Origin: Ectothiorhodospiraceae bacterium 2226
GTDB lineage: Bacteria > Pseudomonadota > Gammaproteobacteria > GCA-013348725
Direction of reading: 5' to 3'
Assembly: GCA_013348725.1 (NCBI GenBank)
Contig: CP054689.1
Location: 2,600,501 to 2,664,500 of the forward strand
Length of the DNA: 64,000 bases
This document shows, piece by piece, positions 48,701 through 56,906 of this stretch; the stretch's first letter is position 1; each line of letters starts with the position of its first letter. The notes under the pieces were generated by a model that was given only the letters and a program-made list of their open reading frames with translations, was not told where the DNA came from and did not search any database. The position numbers were made by a program, and so were the translations under genes.

Positions 48701-51095
48701 CGTGCAGGTGAACGCGGGCGTGCCCACCGGCACGGTCATCAGCAACCAGGGCCTGGTGCGCTCGAAAGAACAACTGGACGAGCCCACCGACGCCGACGGC
48801 AACGCCGCCAACGGCCATCAGCCCACCGAGATCGTGGTGGGCGACGCCCAGCAGCTGGCCATCACCAAAGAGGTGTTCGTGCTCGGGGGCGCCGCGCTGC
48901 CGGGCGCCACCCTCGAGTACGTGGTCCGCGCCACTAACATCGGCAGCGTACCGGCCCACGACGTGGTCATTACCGACGACCTGAACGCGCCCGTGCCGGG
49001 GCAGCTCAGCTATGTGGCGGGATCGGCCACGCTGGACGGATTGACCGCGGGCGTGAGCTACGCCGCGCCGGTGCTGACCGGCGACTACGGCGCGACCTAC
49101 GGGCCGCTCGCACCGGGCGCCTCGACGGTGCTGCGCTTCCGCGCGCAGCTCGACGCCGGCCTCGCCGAGGGCGAGACGGTGACCAATATCGCCGAGGTGG
49201 CGTGGAACTCGCCGGTGCAGACCGCCACCGCGAGTGTCTCGATCGAGGTGGGCGGCGTCCCCGGCGCGGCGAGCCTGAACGGTCGCGTGTGGCACGATGC
49301 CAACTTCGACGCCGTGGCCGACGACCAGGAGCGCGCGCTGGCCGACTGGCGCGTCGAGGTGTACCGCAACAATCAGCTGCTCGGCAGCGTCACCACCGAC
49401 GCCGACGGCGCCTACCGCGTGAACGGGCTGGCCCCCAACGACGCCGGCAGCCCCTATGAGCTGCGTTTTCGCGCGCCGGGGGCGGGGCCCAACACCGCGC
49501 TGCTCGGCGAGACCCACTCGCCGTTCACCGACGGGCTGCACCGCATCACCGACATCGTGGTCGGCTCCGGCAGCAACACCCAGAACCTGAACCTGCCGAT
49601 CACCCCCAACGGCGTGATCTACGACTCGGTCATGCGCACGCCGATCGCGGGCGCCACGGTGACGATGCTGCGCGGCGGGGCGCCGCTGCCGGCGGCCTGC
49701 TTCGACGACCCGGCGCAGCAGGGCCAGCGCACACCCGCGCAGGGCTACTACAAGTTCGACATCAACTTCAGCGACCCGGCCTGTCCGGCGGGCGGGGACT
49801 ACACCCTGCGCGTGACCCCGCCGCCGAGCGGTTACACCGCCTGGCCGTCGCGCATCATCCCGCCGACCAGCGATGAGAGCACCGCCGCGTTCTCACTGGC
49901 GAGCTGTCTGGGTAGCGCGGACGACGCCGTCAGCGCCACGCCCGATCACTGCGAGGTGCAGAGCTCGGAGTACGCCCCGGCCCTGAGTATCGCCGCGCGC
50001 ACGGCGGGTACCACGCACCACGTGCACTTGCGCCTGAGCGACGGGCAGGTCCCGGGCGAGAGCCAGGCCTTCAACAACCACATCGCGGTCGACCCCGAGC
50101 TCGACACCGCGGTGACCATCGCCAAGAGCGCGTCGCTGGTCAACGTCAGCCGCGGGCATCACGTGCCCTATACCATCACGCTGCGCAACACCTTGGGTGT
50201 CAGTCTCGCCGACCTCAGCATCGTCGACACCTTCCCGCCGGGCTTCAAATACGTGGAGGGCTCGAGTCGCGTCGATGGTCAGCCGGTGGAGCCGACCATG
50301 GACGGCCTGCGCCTGATCTGGAGCGACCTCGACCTCGCGCCGGAGGCGCAGCACACGATTCAGATGCTGTTCATCGTGGGCGCCGCCGTGCCCGAGGGCG
50401 AGCACGTGAACCGGGCGCGCGTGGTCAACACGCGGACCGGCGAGAGCGCCTCGGGCGAGGCCACCGCCACCGTGCGCGTGGTGCCCGATCCGACCTTCGA
50501 CTGCACCGACGTGATCGGCAAGGTGTTCGACGACGCCAACCTCGACGGGGTGCAGAACCCGGGCGAGAAGGGGCTGGCGGGCGTGCGCGTGGTGACCGCG
50601 CGCGGCTTGATCGCGGAAACCGACGAACACGGTCGCTTCCATATCACCTGCGCGCTGACGCCCAACGAGACGCGCGGCAGCAACTTCATCCTCAAGCTCG
50701 ACGATCGCAGCCTGCCGAGCGGCTATCGCGTGACCACCGAGAATCCGCGGGTGCAGCGCGCCACGCGCGGCAAGATGATGCGCTTCAACTTCGGCGCCAC
50801 GCTGCACCGCGTGGTCCGCATCGACGTCTCCGACGCCGTGTTCGAACCGGGCTCCACCGAGATGCGCGTGCAGTGGCGCCCGAGCATGGACCTGCTGCTG
50901 GACGAACTGCGCAAGTCGCCGTCGGTGGTGCGGGTCTCGTACCTGGCGGACGTGGAGCAGCCGGCGCTGGTGAAGCGGCGCCTGGCCACCCTCAAGCGGG
51001 AACTCACCGCGCGCTGGCAGGAGCTGGAGTGCTGCTACCCGCTCGCGGTGGAGACGGAAACCTTCTGGCGGCGCGGCGCGCCACCGGGACGCTAG
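42753..51095 (+). CDS. Giant secreted DUF11 / SdrD-like repeat protein
   Basis: About 2780 residues from ATG 42753 (ATGs at 42762 and 42771 and a GTG at 42723 are alternatives). A signal peptide ends AFAA near residue 48. About 13 DUF11-type Ig-like repeats follow up to residue 2170, many opening with a K-x-V and G-D-x-L-x-Y-T pattern (LVVSKDG, LTVDKTVAPQ, VDISKVVAPD, FEVWKTSQD). Then comes an SdrD/Cna-B-like domain near 2174 (NGRVWHDANFDAVADD), another insert, a DUF11 near 2450, and a second SdrD-like domain near 2586 (GKVFDDANLDGVQNPGEKGL). A compact C-terminal region (about 2690-2780) follows. No LPXTG, PEP-CTERM or terminal barrel signal is visible. The AT-rich 230 bp before it probably hold its promoter. 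Confidence 0.9.
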   Translation: MRGMRAMRRDLERLATCRAAATLRARAWLHWLALALLYLAAAPAFAADKFCSDYEGGIIDGNVVGNLTQITIDRDCTLQNFQPPNPLTATINFQTNDDSIYLIIFDNVTYDGNMACANIDHRIWFSNSSSHRIREDCQSLFIPVETIAKENPEGQNTASIGVPFTYTLTLPSMNWPEGDPSANDLHTVTLWDDLTATGADLTYVGINAYYKGSGTPVTLVPEDDPSAFGGVWTPKNLSYKPFPLIYAGDQIVVEMTVVLDDTPNNVPGTTFVNTAKWWFGRLIEGDFYDPLPGEWGVTDPMTIVAPNLVVSKDGPDVLGGLNLGEWGEFAVDVWNDGTGDAWNVTLIDRLPSGSSNEFHGGMCDMVPEVTGVTLAGAPLSLGTDYTRTYNTATCELSLTLLDAGGPIGPNEHLLVSYRTKLDADSENGAMLTNVAGAAQWFNAGGTADARHAFSCEITDGTVGIADCQDAHEVMVALSGQFFEKTVENLTRGEAPPSMAVAGDRLRYTLRLQTTDEGLYNARFFDEIDALNAPRAFEPGTLSVGALPAGATDHSDPGSGVLDIRNLNLEAWSELQIQFEVQLVSSLNDGDEVFNQAALWVGDVPVAVSDDPTINGQANPAIEGDEDPTRVLIYEPMPPTPPLKSVQPSTATIGEEVSYVITVPGSPRNVHLYDVVVADTLDPALAFLSATVRRDGLILSVDTGQSGQTLSWDVGTIPAGQQVEIEVSVRVRNLDEVRAGVIVDNVASYTYVEDGSRISGGSSPSAALRIVEPALTVDKTVAPQSAPLAGDLLTYTLTFDAAGGQDHSAAFDLAIEDVLSLGLRYEPGSTTIGGFSAPDPDLIGGDGVSAAQTLSWSAQSNIDIPAGGQLVLTYQVRVLDSVAPGQLLSNDVTGYWTSLKGPSPHERTGADCPAGLNDYCTTASTSLTVADSVSLSKTIAADSWDSDGSTADDATVRIGDTVTYELGLAVQEGTLYGVAVEDVLPAGMELVSVDAIGSPSGTVFEYTLTSQPAPGATGTLRWEFGDIVNRPSGDGTPIDLLVIGYTARVVEEVGLVHLAQSTLTNIATVSYHAPNGEPMPFDESRMRDSAELTLLQPLIGAISKIDLDGAGRSGTGTQHDPYLITDIVNDTVRFQLEACNDGLAPAYGVVLTDRLARELDETSLSAPLVSIGGSALAPDAYTYSPPAGRGGEMRIELDTPVSVGACVSVDYQIGFHHDTPANQLWHNRAAVEEYGSLPGGTGQPYLAVGPAEVWMSNAFDAVGPSKVLTAPAGGEATIGELVEFTLTVPGEPVNGALNDVVVTDVLAPAFAYVNAVVSLNGTVLPIDAATDGQAVSWLIPFIPSGQQAEIELTVRVANTADAEAGPVTNYAAYTHVVDGTTMTGGSSAPAILEIVEPRVDISKVVAPDAPATAGDVLSYTVALTARSGEGYTDARDLVLVDTLSPGLVYLGGAQIDGATVEPVVTVDDATGAQTLTWAPRDIAAGDTVTVTYDVRVPDDVAFGDELSNTAVARWTSLPGESEHERTGSGEPVWNDYYAEASTTVPVVAPTLVVQKSVVNVSTGQDPGSNARPGDTLRYSIHLQNTSPVALASFALRDEVDHLNDPPVFVAGSLTLVSVPAGADTAATDPHGGAHGTGLLDVRGLRLDPQGGAGDSVTVVFEVTLAPVITSGTVVLNQGEVIAFGERLALTDDPAVAGDEAPTRTVINSAPVFEVWKTSQDISDDPAQLRAGDPLRYTITVQNIGDEDALNAVLRDQLPAYTRYVPNSTTLNGQPVPDASGGVLPLQDGIAIHTPADPRQGVMPADPEATGTYVATITFDVIIDADVFDGTVIANQGFVTGDGAGSGPVPQKPSDDPNTPVLDDPTRDVVGNVPLLAAHKTVELLVDDGSPGIVDPGDVLRYTIAISNRGAAHATEVVFIDAVPANTSYVPDSVRLNGLPVGQPDGGVSPLVAGIPVSSSDLTPPLPGAGQGTISAGGVAVVTFDVQVNAGVPTGTVISNQGLVRSKEQLDEPTDADGNAANGHQPTEIVVGDAQQLAITKEVFVLGGAALPGATLEYVVRATNIGSVPAHDVVITDDLNAPVPGQLSYVAGSATLDGLTAGVSYAAPVLTGDYGATYGPLAPGASTVLRFRAQLDAGLAEGETVTNIAEVAWNSPVQTATASVSIEVGGVPGAASLNGRVWHDANFDAVADDQERALADWRVEVYRNNQLLGSVTTDADGAYRVNGLAPNDAGSPYELRFRAPGAGPNTALLGETHSPFTDGLHRITDIVVGSGSNTQNLNLPITPNGVIYDSVMRTPIAGATVTMLRGGAPLPAACFDDPAQQGQRTPAQGYYKFDINFSDPACPAGGDYTLRVTPPPSGYTAWPSRIIPPTSDESTAAFSLASCLGSADDAVSATPDHCEVQSSEYAPALSIAARTAGTTHHVHLRLSDGQVPGESQAFNNHIAVDPELDTAVTIAKSASLVNVSRGHHVPYTITLRNTLGVSLADLSIVDTFPPGFKYVEGSSRVDGQPVEPTMDGLRLIWSDLDLAPEAQHTIQMLFIVGAAVPEGEHVNRARVVNTRTGESASGEATATVRVVPDPTFDCTDVIGKVFDDANLDGVQNPGEKGLAGVRVVTARGLIAETDEHGRFHITCALTPNETRGSNFILKLDDRSLPSGYRVTTENPRVQRATRGKMMRFNFGATLHRVVRIDVSDAVFEPGSTEMRVQWRPSMDLLLDELRKSPSVVRVSYLADVEQPALVKRRLATLKRELTARWQELECCYPLAVETETFWRRGAPPGR

Positions 51096-51164
51096 CGGAT
51101 TCGGCGGCTCCAGGGGGGAGCGGCCGCGGGCCCGTAAAGAAAGAACGACAAAAGAACCCACACG

Positions 51165-54100
51165 ATGACGCTAGATGTCAGGCATAGAAAGCAGGAAACC
51201 GTCGCCGCGGGTAGCCGCGTCGCGCGTCGCTGTGCCCGCGCGCGTGCCTCGCGGCGCGCTTGGTTACCCTTGCTCTCGCTGCTCCTCGTGTGGCCTGCGC
51301 ACGCGGAGAGTAGCGCTGCACGGTGGGGCATGGTGGAGCCCGCGCCACTCGGCGAGGTGACCGAGCGGCAGGTCGACCCTGACGAGCGCTCGACGCCCTG
51401 GCTCCAGGACCCCGCGCTGTACGAGGACTCGTATGGCGATCGCATCGAGAATCAGCAGGTACTGGAGCGCGCGGTCGAGACGCGCAAGCTGCAGAATGTC
51501 GTGCCGCCCATTCGCTTTGCCTCGGGACAGGCGGAGATCCCCGATGGCTACGTCGAGCTGTTGCGCGCGGCCCTGGATCAGATGAAGCACCGCGTGAACG
51601 TTCGGCTGCACTTCGTCGGCCACAGCGACAACGTGCCGTTGCGCGGCGCGCTGGAGGAGCAGTACGGCGACAACCTGGGGCTGTCGCGCGAGCGTGCCGG
51701 CACCACCGCCGAGTACTTCCAGCGGGCGCTCAGCCTGCCGCCTGAGTCGATCTCCTACGAGGGCGTCGGCGAGGCCCAGCCGGTGGCGAGCAACGATACC
51801 GAGGCCGGGCGTGCGCAGAACCGCCGAGTGGAGGTCGAGGTCTGGTACGACGAGGTGAGCGAGGTGCTCGCCGAGCGCGAGGTGGTGGTGGCGCGCGAGC
51901 TCACGCGTGTGCCGGTCTGTCGCGTGGAAACGGTGTGCATGCTCAAGTACAAGGAGGGGCATGCCAAGCGCGCGCGCATCAGGAACCTCCTGCCGCCGCT
52001 GCGTTACGACGCGGACGCCGGCGAGATCCCGCCGCAATACCTCGAGCAGCTGCGCGAGGCGCTGCACAACCTGCGGGACAAGCAGAACGTGGTGGTGAAG
52101 TTTATCGGTTACACCGATGACATTCCGCTGACCGGGCGCACCGCCCGCATCTATGGTACGCACGAGGGACTCTCCAGCGCCCGCGCCCGACGCGTCGCCC
52201 TCGCGGTGCAGGACGCGCTCGGCCTGCCGACCGCCGCCGTGGACAGCGACGGTCGAGGCGCGACCGCGCCCCTCGCTTCGAACGAAACCGAGCAGGGGCG
52301 GTCGCTCAACCGTCGCGTCGAGGTCGAGTTCTGGCACGACGACCCGTTGGCGGAACTGCCCGACGAGCCGCAGCTGTGTCCGGAGTCGGCCGCCGCCGAG
52401 ACGGTGACCGTGGTGTACGACCCGCCGAGCGGGGCGATCCGGCCGATCTATTTCGACGGCGGACGCGCGCAGGTGCCGCCGGGCTACTTCGATCGCCTCG
52501 GCCGACTGCTCGAAGAGGTGCGCCACAAGGCCAACCCGCGCCTGCGCTTCATTGGCTACACCAACAACGAACGGCTGGATCGCCGCGTGGCGATGGTGTA
52601 CGGCGATGACATCGGCCTGTCGGCGGCGCGCGCCACACGCATGATGCAGCAGGCGACGGCACACCTTGGGCTGCCGCCCGAGCGGGCGGAGACCGAGGGC
52701 CGCGGCTACGTGCAGACCGAGGACGTGGTCAACGCGGGCTTCGTCGAGGCGGAGCTTGCGCGGGTGGAAGTGCAGGTGGTCTATGACGAACTGGCGGCGC
52801 TCGATGACGCCGACGCCATGGACATCACCCGCTTGACGCGCGCGGTGGCGCCCAAGAACCCGTTCGCGCTGAATTCCATGCGCATCACCGTGGACGGCAA
52901 GCCGCTCAGCGATCCGAACAAGAGCATCGCCGACGTGCAGCGCTGTACCGACGTCGCCCTGGACGCGGCCAACATCGCGTTCAAGTTCGACAACCTGGCG
53001 TTCTCGCCGCGGCTCAACGTGACGGCCTGGCCGAGCACGCTGCGCTACCGCGATGACGCCGATACCGAGTATCCCGAGAACCTGGTGCAGTTCCGGCGCT
53101 ACACCAACTACGCGAGTTTTATCGCTGAGTCGGAGGTGCGCATTTTCCGCGCCGAGGACTCCACGCGCGCCGAGCCGCTCGCGGTCGTGCCCCTGGATGC
53201 GGATGGGCGCGGCGAATGGGAGGCCGAGTTCGACCGCGTGGGTGCCGCGGGCCTGGACCTTCAGTACCTGGTGCGGGTGTATGACGCCGATGGCAACTTC
53301 GACGAGACGCAGCCGCAGCCGCTGTGGGTCGTCGAGGCGCTGGCCGACGAGCCCGAGGCCTACGATCCCCAGCGCGAGGTGCTGGTCGGCTACGGCGAGA
53401 GCCGTCTCGCGGTGCGGAACATTCCCTTGAACGGCGGCACCATCCGCGTGGTGGGGGCGGACATCCCGAGCGGGCACTCCGTGTGGGTGGCCGGGCGGGC
53501 ATTGCCGCTCAGCGAGGATCGCGCGTTCGTGACCGAGGAGATACTGCCCGCCGGGATGCATACGGTGGAGGTGGCCGTGCTCGACCAAGCGGGCAACGGC
53601 GAGTTGTTCCTGCGCGACCTGGAGCTCAAGAAGAGCGACTGGTTCTACGTCGGTATCGCCGATCTCACCGTGTCGGCGCACGATACCCGCGGCCCGGCGC
53701 GCCTGCTCGGCGACGCGCAGTACGACGATGACCTGGCGGTGGACGGGCGCCTCGCGTTCTATACCAAGGGCAAGTTCGGCGATCGCTGGCGCCTGACCGC
53801 GAGCGCCGATACGCGCGAAGGGCCGGTCGAGGACATCTTCAGCAACTTCATGGACAAGTCGCCGGATGCGCTGTTTCGGCGCATCGACCCGGATTACTAC
53901 TATCCGACCTTCGGCGACGACGGCACGGTGACCGAGGACGCGCCGACCATGGGCAAGTTCTACGCGCGGCTCGAGCGCGACCAGAACCACGCCTTGTGGG
54001 GCAGCTTCAAGGTCGGGTATCTCGGCAACAGCCTCGCGCACGTGGATCGCAGCCTGTACGGCGCGAATCTGCATTACCGCACCCAGGACACCACCAGCTT

Positions 54101-56315
54101 CGGCGAAGAGCGGCTGATGTTCGACGGCTTCGCGGCCGAACCCGGCACCGTGGCCGCGCGCGACGAGTTCCGCGGCACGGGCGGCTCGCTGTACTTCCTG
54201 CGCCACCGCGACATTCTAATCGGCTCCGAGCGCCTGCGGGTGGAGGTGCGCGACAAGGACTCGGGCATCGTGCTGGCGGTGAAGAATCTGCTGCCCGGTC
54301 TGGACTACGACGTGGACCACCTGCAAGGGCGGGTGATGCTGACCGAACCCTTGTCGCCCACCGCGAGCGACGACCTGCTGGTGGACAGCGGGACCGGCAG
54401 CGGCAACCCGGTGTTCCTGGTGGCGCGCTACGAATACGCGCCCGGCTTCGAGAAGCTCGACACGCTGGCCGCCGGTGGGCGCCTGCACTACTGGTTCAAC
54501 GACCACGTCAAGCTCGGCGTGACGGGCAACCGTAACGAAGAGGACGACGCCGAGAGCAGCCTGGGGGCTATCGACCTCACGCTGCGCAAGAACACCGATT
54601 CCTGGCTGCGCATCGAGGCCTCGGAGAGCACGGGCGGCGACGTCACCGCCGTGCAGTCGATCGACGGCGGCTTCGGCTTCGACCCGGTGTTCGGGCCGCA
54701 GGGTCAGGATCTGCGTGGCAGCGCCTATCGCTTGGACGCCAGCGTCGGCCTGCGCGATGTGTTCCAGGACGTGGACGGCAAGCTGACCCTGTACCACCAA
54801 AGCGTGGACGCCGGCTACTCCTCGCCCAGCGTGCGCGCCGCCACCGACACCGATCAGCACGGCGGCGCGTTGAGCATGCCGGTCACCGAGCAGGTGGGCC
54901 TACGGGTCAAGGCCGACAAGCGCAGGCAGCAGATGGGGCTGAATACCCAGGCGGTGGAGGTGGATGTCGACTACCTGCTCACCGAGCGCTGGACGCTGAG
55001 TAGCGGCGTGCGGCACGACAAGCGCACCGACCGCTCGCCGGTTGTCCCCTTGACCCAGGAGGAAGGCGAGCGCACCGATGCGGTGGTGCGCGCCGCCTAC
55101 GATTCACACGAGCGCTGGAGCGCCTACGGCTTTGCGCAGGACACCCTGAATACCACCGGCAACCGTGATCGCAACGGGCGCCTCGGTACCGGCGGCGCCT
55201 ATCGGTTCAGCGACCGCTTCCGTATGCGCGGCGAGGTCTCCGGCGGCGACCTCGGCGCGGCCGGGCAGCTCGGCACCGACTTCCTGTGGACCGACCGCAC
55301 CAACCTTTATTTGACCTACGCGCTCGAGAACGAGCGCACCGACAACGGTCTGCGCGCCCGCCGGGGCAACCTCACCTCCGGTTTCAAGACCCGCTACTCG
55401 GACAGCGCGAGCGTGTACGTCGAGGAGCGCTATACGCACGGCGACGTGCCCACCGGGCTGATGCACTCCACGGGCGTGGATCTCGCACCCACGGATCGCT
55501 GGAACTTCGGGGCCAATGTGGACGTGGGCACCCTGAAGGACCCGCAGACCAGCGCCGAGTTGCGCCGGCAGGCCTTCGGCGCGCGTGTCGGCTACGGGTT
55601 CGACGCCTTGAAGGTGGCGAGCGCCTTCGAGTACCGCGTGGACGAGATCGAGAACCCCGATACCAGCTTCGTCAAGCGCACCACCTGGCTGACGAAGAAC
55701 AGCCTGCGCTATCAGTTCTCGCCCGATTGGCGGCTGCTCGGCAAGCTGAACCACTCCGAGAGCGAGAGCTCGCAGGGCGAGTTCTACGACGGGCGCTATA
55801 CCGAGGCGGTGCTCGGCTATGCGTACCGGCCGGTCAACCACGACCGCTTGAACGCGCTGTTCAAGTACACCTACTTCTACAACCTGCCAACCGCGGACCA
55901 GGTGACGCTGAGCAATACGCCCGCGGCCTTCATCCAGAAGAGTCACATCCTCGCGGCGGACGTGCTGTATGACCTCACCGCCCGCTGGACCGTGGGCGGC
56001 AAGTACGCCTATCGCCTGGGCCAGGTCAGCCAAGACCGCGAGAATCCGGAGTTCTTCGACAGCAACGCGCACTTGTACATCCTGCGCGTGGATTGGCACT
56101 TCATCCGTCAGTGGGACGCCCTCGCGGAGTGGCGCATCCTCGATCTGCCGGATGCCGGGGACCGGCGCAGCGGGGCGCTGCTGGGCATCTACCGGCACCT
56201 CGGTCGCCACGTGAAGCTGGGGGCGGGTTACAACTTCACCGACTTCTCGGACGACCTGACCAACCTGTCCTACGACTCGCAAGGCGTGTTCGTCAATATC
56301 GTCGGTAAGTTCTAA
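51165..56315 (+). CDS. Triple-OmpA-domain outer-membrane beta-barrel protein
   Basis: 1716 residues. A long-n-region signal peptide ends PAHA near residue 46. Three OmpA-like domains lie near 114-225, 275-395 and 425-545. The first two keep the peptidoglycan-contact Asp (GHSDN, GYTDD), LSxxRA and NRRVEVE. The third has GYTNN and LARVEVQ, so the key Asp and NRR are lost. Residues about 550-820 are beta-sandwich-like. From about 821 (SDWFYVGIADLTV) to the end are repeated amphipathic strands, closing in NIVGKF with terminal Phe for BAM recognition. It starts 69 bp after the DUF11 gene, with no terminator between, so the pair is probably co-transcribed. Confidence 0.9.
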   Translation: MTLDVRHRKQETVAAGSRVARRCARARASRRAWLPLLSLLLVWPAHAESSAARWGMVEPAPLGEVTERQVDPDERSTPWLQDPALYEDSYGDRIENQQVLERAVETRKLQNVVPPIRFASGQAEIPDGYVELLRAALDQMKHRVNVRLHFVGHSDNVPLRGALEEQYGDNLGLSRERAGTTAEYFQRALSLPPESISYEGVGEAQPVASNDTEAGRAQNRRVEVEVWYDEVSEVLAEREVVVARELTRVPVCRVETVCMLKYKEGHAKRARIRNLLPPLRYDADAGEIPPQYLEQLREALHNLRDKQNVVVKFIGYTDDIPLTGRTARIYGTHEGLSSARARRVALAVQDALGLPTAAVDSDGRGATAPLASNETEQGRSLNRRVEVEFWHDDPLAELPDEPQLCPESAAAETVTVVYDPPSGAIRPIYFDGGRAQVPPGYFDRLGRLLEEVRHKANPRLRFIGYTNNERLDRRVAMVYGDDIGLSAARATRMMQQATAHLGLPPERAETEGRGYVQTEDVVNAGFVEAELARVEVQVVYDELAALDDADAMDITRLTRAVAPKNPFALNSMRITVDGKPLSDPNKSIADVQRCTDVALDAANIAFKFDNLAFSPRLNVTAWPSTLRYRDDADTEYPENLVQFRRYTNYASFIAESEVRIFRAEDSTRAEPLAVVPLDADGRGEWEAEFDRVGAAGLDLQYLVRVYDADGNFDETQPQPLWVVEALADEPEAYDPQREVLVGYGESRLAVRNIPLNGGTIRVVGADIPSGHSVWVAGRALPLSEDRAFVTEEILPAGMHTVEVAVLDQAGNGELFLRDLELKKSDWFYVGIADLTVSAHDTRGPARLLGDAQYDDDLAVDGRLAFYTKGKFGDRWRLTASADTREGPVEDIFSNFMDKSPDALFRRIDPDYYYPTFGDDGTVTEDAPTMGKFYARLERDQNHALWGSFKVGYLGNSLAHVDRSLYGANLHYRTQDTTSFGEERLMFDGFAAEPGTVAARDEFRGTGGSLYFLRHRDILIGSERLRVEVRDKDSGIVLAVKNLLPGLDYDVDHLQGRVMLTEPLSPTASDDLLVDSGTGSGNPVFLVARYEYAPGFEKLDTLAAGGRLHYWFNDHVKLGVTGNRNEEDDAESSLGAIDLTLRKNTDSWLRIEASESTGGDVTAVQSIDGGFGFDPVFGPQGQDLRGSAYRLDASVGLRDVFQDVDGKLTLYHQSVDAGYSSPSVRAATDTDQHGGALSMPVTEQVGLRVKADKRRQQMGLNTQAVEVDVDYLLTERWTLSSGVRHDKRTDRSPVVPLTQEEGERTDAVVRAAYDSHERWSAYGFAQDTLNTTGNRDRNGRLGTGGAYRFSDRFRMRGEVSGGDLGAAGQLGTDFLWTDRTNLYLTYALENERTDNGLRARRGNLTSGFKTRYSDSASVYVEERYTHGDVPTGLMHSTGVDLAPTDRWNFGANVDVGTLKDPQTSAELRRQAFGARVGYGFDALKVASAFEYRVDEIENPDTSFVKRTTWLTKNSLRYQFSPDWRLLGKLNHSESESSQGEFYDGRYTEAVLGYAYRPVNHDRLNALFKYTYFYNLPTADQVTLSNTPAAFIQKSHILAADVLYDLTARWTVGGKYAYRLGQVSQDRENPEFFDSNAHLYILRVDWHFIRQWDALAEWRILDLPDAGDRRSGALLGIYRHLGRHVKLGAGYNFTDFSDDLTNLSYDSQGVFVNIVGKF

Positions 56316-56349
56316 AGGGAAGTATGAGTCGGTCCCTCCTTATGTCCTG

Positions 56350-56375
56350 AGCCCTGTACAGCGCACAACAGGGCT
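56350..56375 (+). terminator. Hairpin after the OmpA-barrel gene
   Basis: AGCCCTGT, a ten-base loop, ACAGGGCT: a perfect 8-bp stem 34 bases after the stop. The downstream sequence TCCTC has only weak T content. It is probably the end of the DUF11-OmpA transcription unit. Confidence 0.5.
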
Positions 56376-56906
56376 TCCTCACTGGTTCGTTATCAACGGC
56401 GAGGCGGGGGAGCCCGCTAGCCGGATGCTCAGGGCGTGCGGGGCAGCCGCGTCCGAGGCGCGTGTGCTCAAGCGGCGCCGTCGGCAGCGCGCTGTCGGTT
56501 GGGACGTGGCGCCCGCTGGCGGCACGCCCCGCGGACGCGCCACGGTGGGAGCGGCCACTTTACCTCCTACACTGTATGCGGTAGGTGCTCGCCGGAGTTG
56601 ACCGGTCGCGCCGGCCCGACTAAATAAACGGCAAGCCATAAAGGCACGGTAGGCGCCCAGGGCGGAGTCCCCAGAGGACCACGCACGTGAGAAAACGAGC
56701 GGCGGAAGTATTAGGCGCTCAATCATTTACTGCTTGCCAGCGATGCATTTGCCTCGCGTTCCCAGGGAACGAGGCGGGGCAAGTATTTCCCGTTGTCGGC
56801 AGGTTGTGCGTCTGGAGGGGCGCGGCGCGCGGCGGCCCAGCGCGAGGACGGCATGCCCGGCGCCCCGAGTGTATCTCGGGGCCAACGCTTGATAAGGAGA
56901 TCGACA
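56376..56906. other. 530-bp stretch without a gene, upstream of rfbG
   Basis: No open frame here has a ribosome site and family motif. The segment 56615-56690 is locally A-rich, then folds into short hairpins (GCC-ATAAA-GGC, GTCC-CCAGA-GGAC). It may be a structured leader of rfbG, but it matches no riboswitch consensus I can recall. The rfbG Shine-Dalgarno AAGGAGA is at its right end. Confidence 0.4.

Noticed and set aside
45051-49541. 1496-codon minus-strand open frame
   Set aside because: It lies wholly inside the DUF11 gene, is rich in His/Arg/Gly as expected of a reading shadow, and has no recognisable domain.
51096-51164. Terminator between the DUF11 and OmpA genes
   Set aside because: No stable stem with a T-run was found in the 69-bp gap.
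51264-54206. 980-codon minus-strand open frame
   Set aside because: Shadow of the OmpA-domain gene; no motif or ribosome site.
56615-56690. Cyclic di-GMP (GEMM) riboswitch
   Set aside because: There is a GGCAAGCC-like stretch, but the second conserved block (GACGCAAAGCC) is missing.
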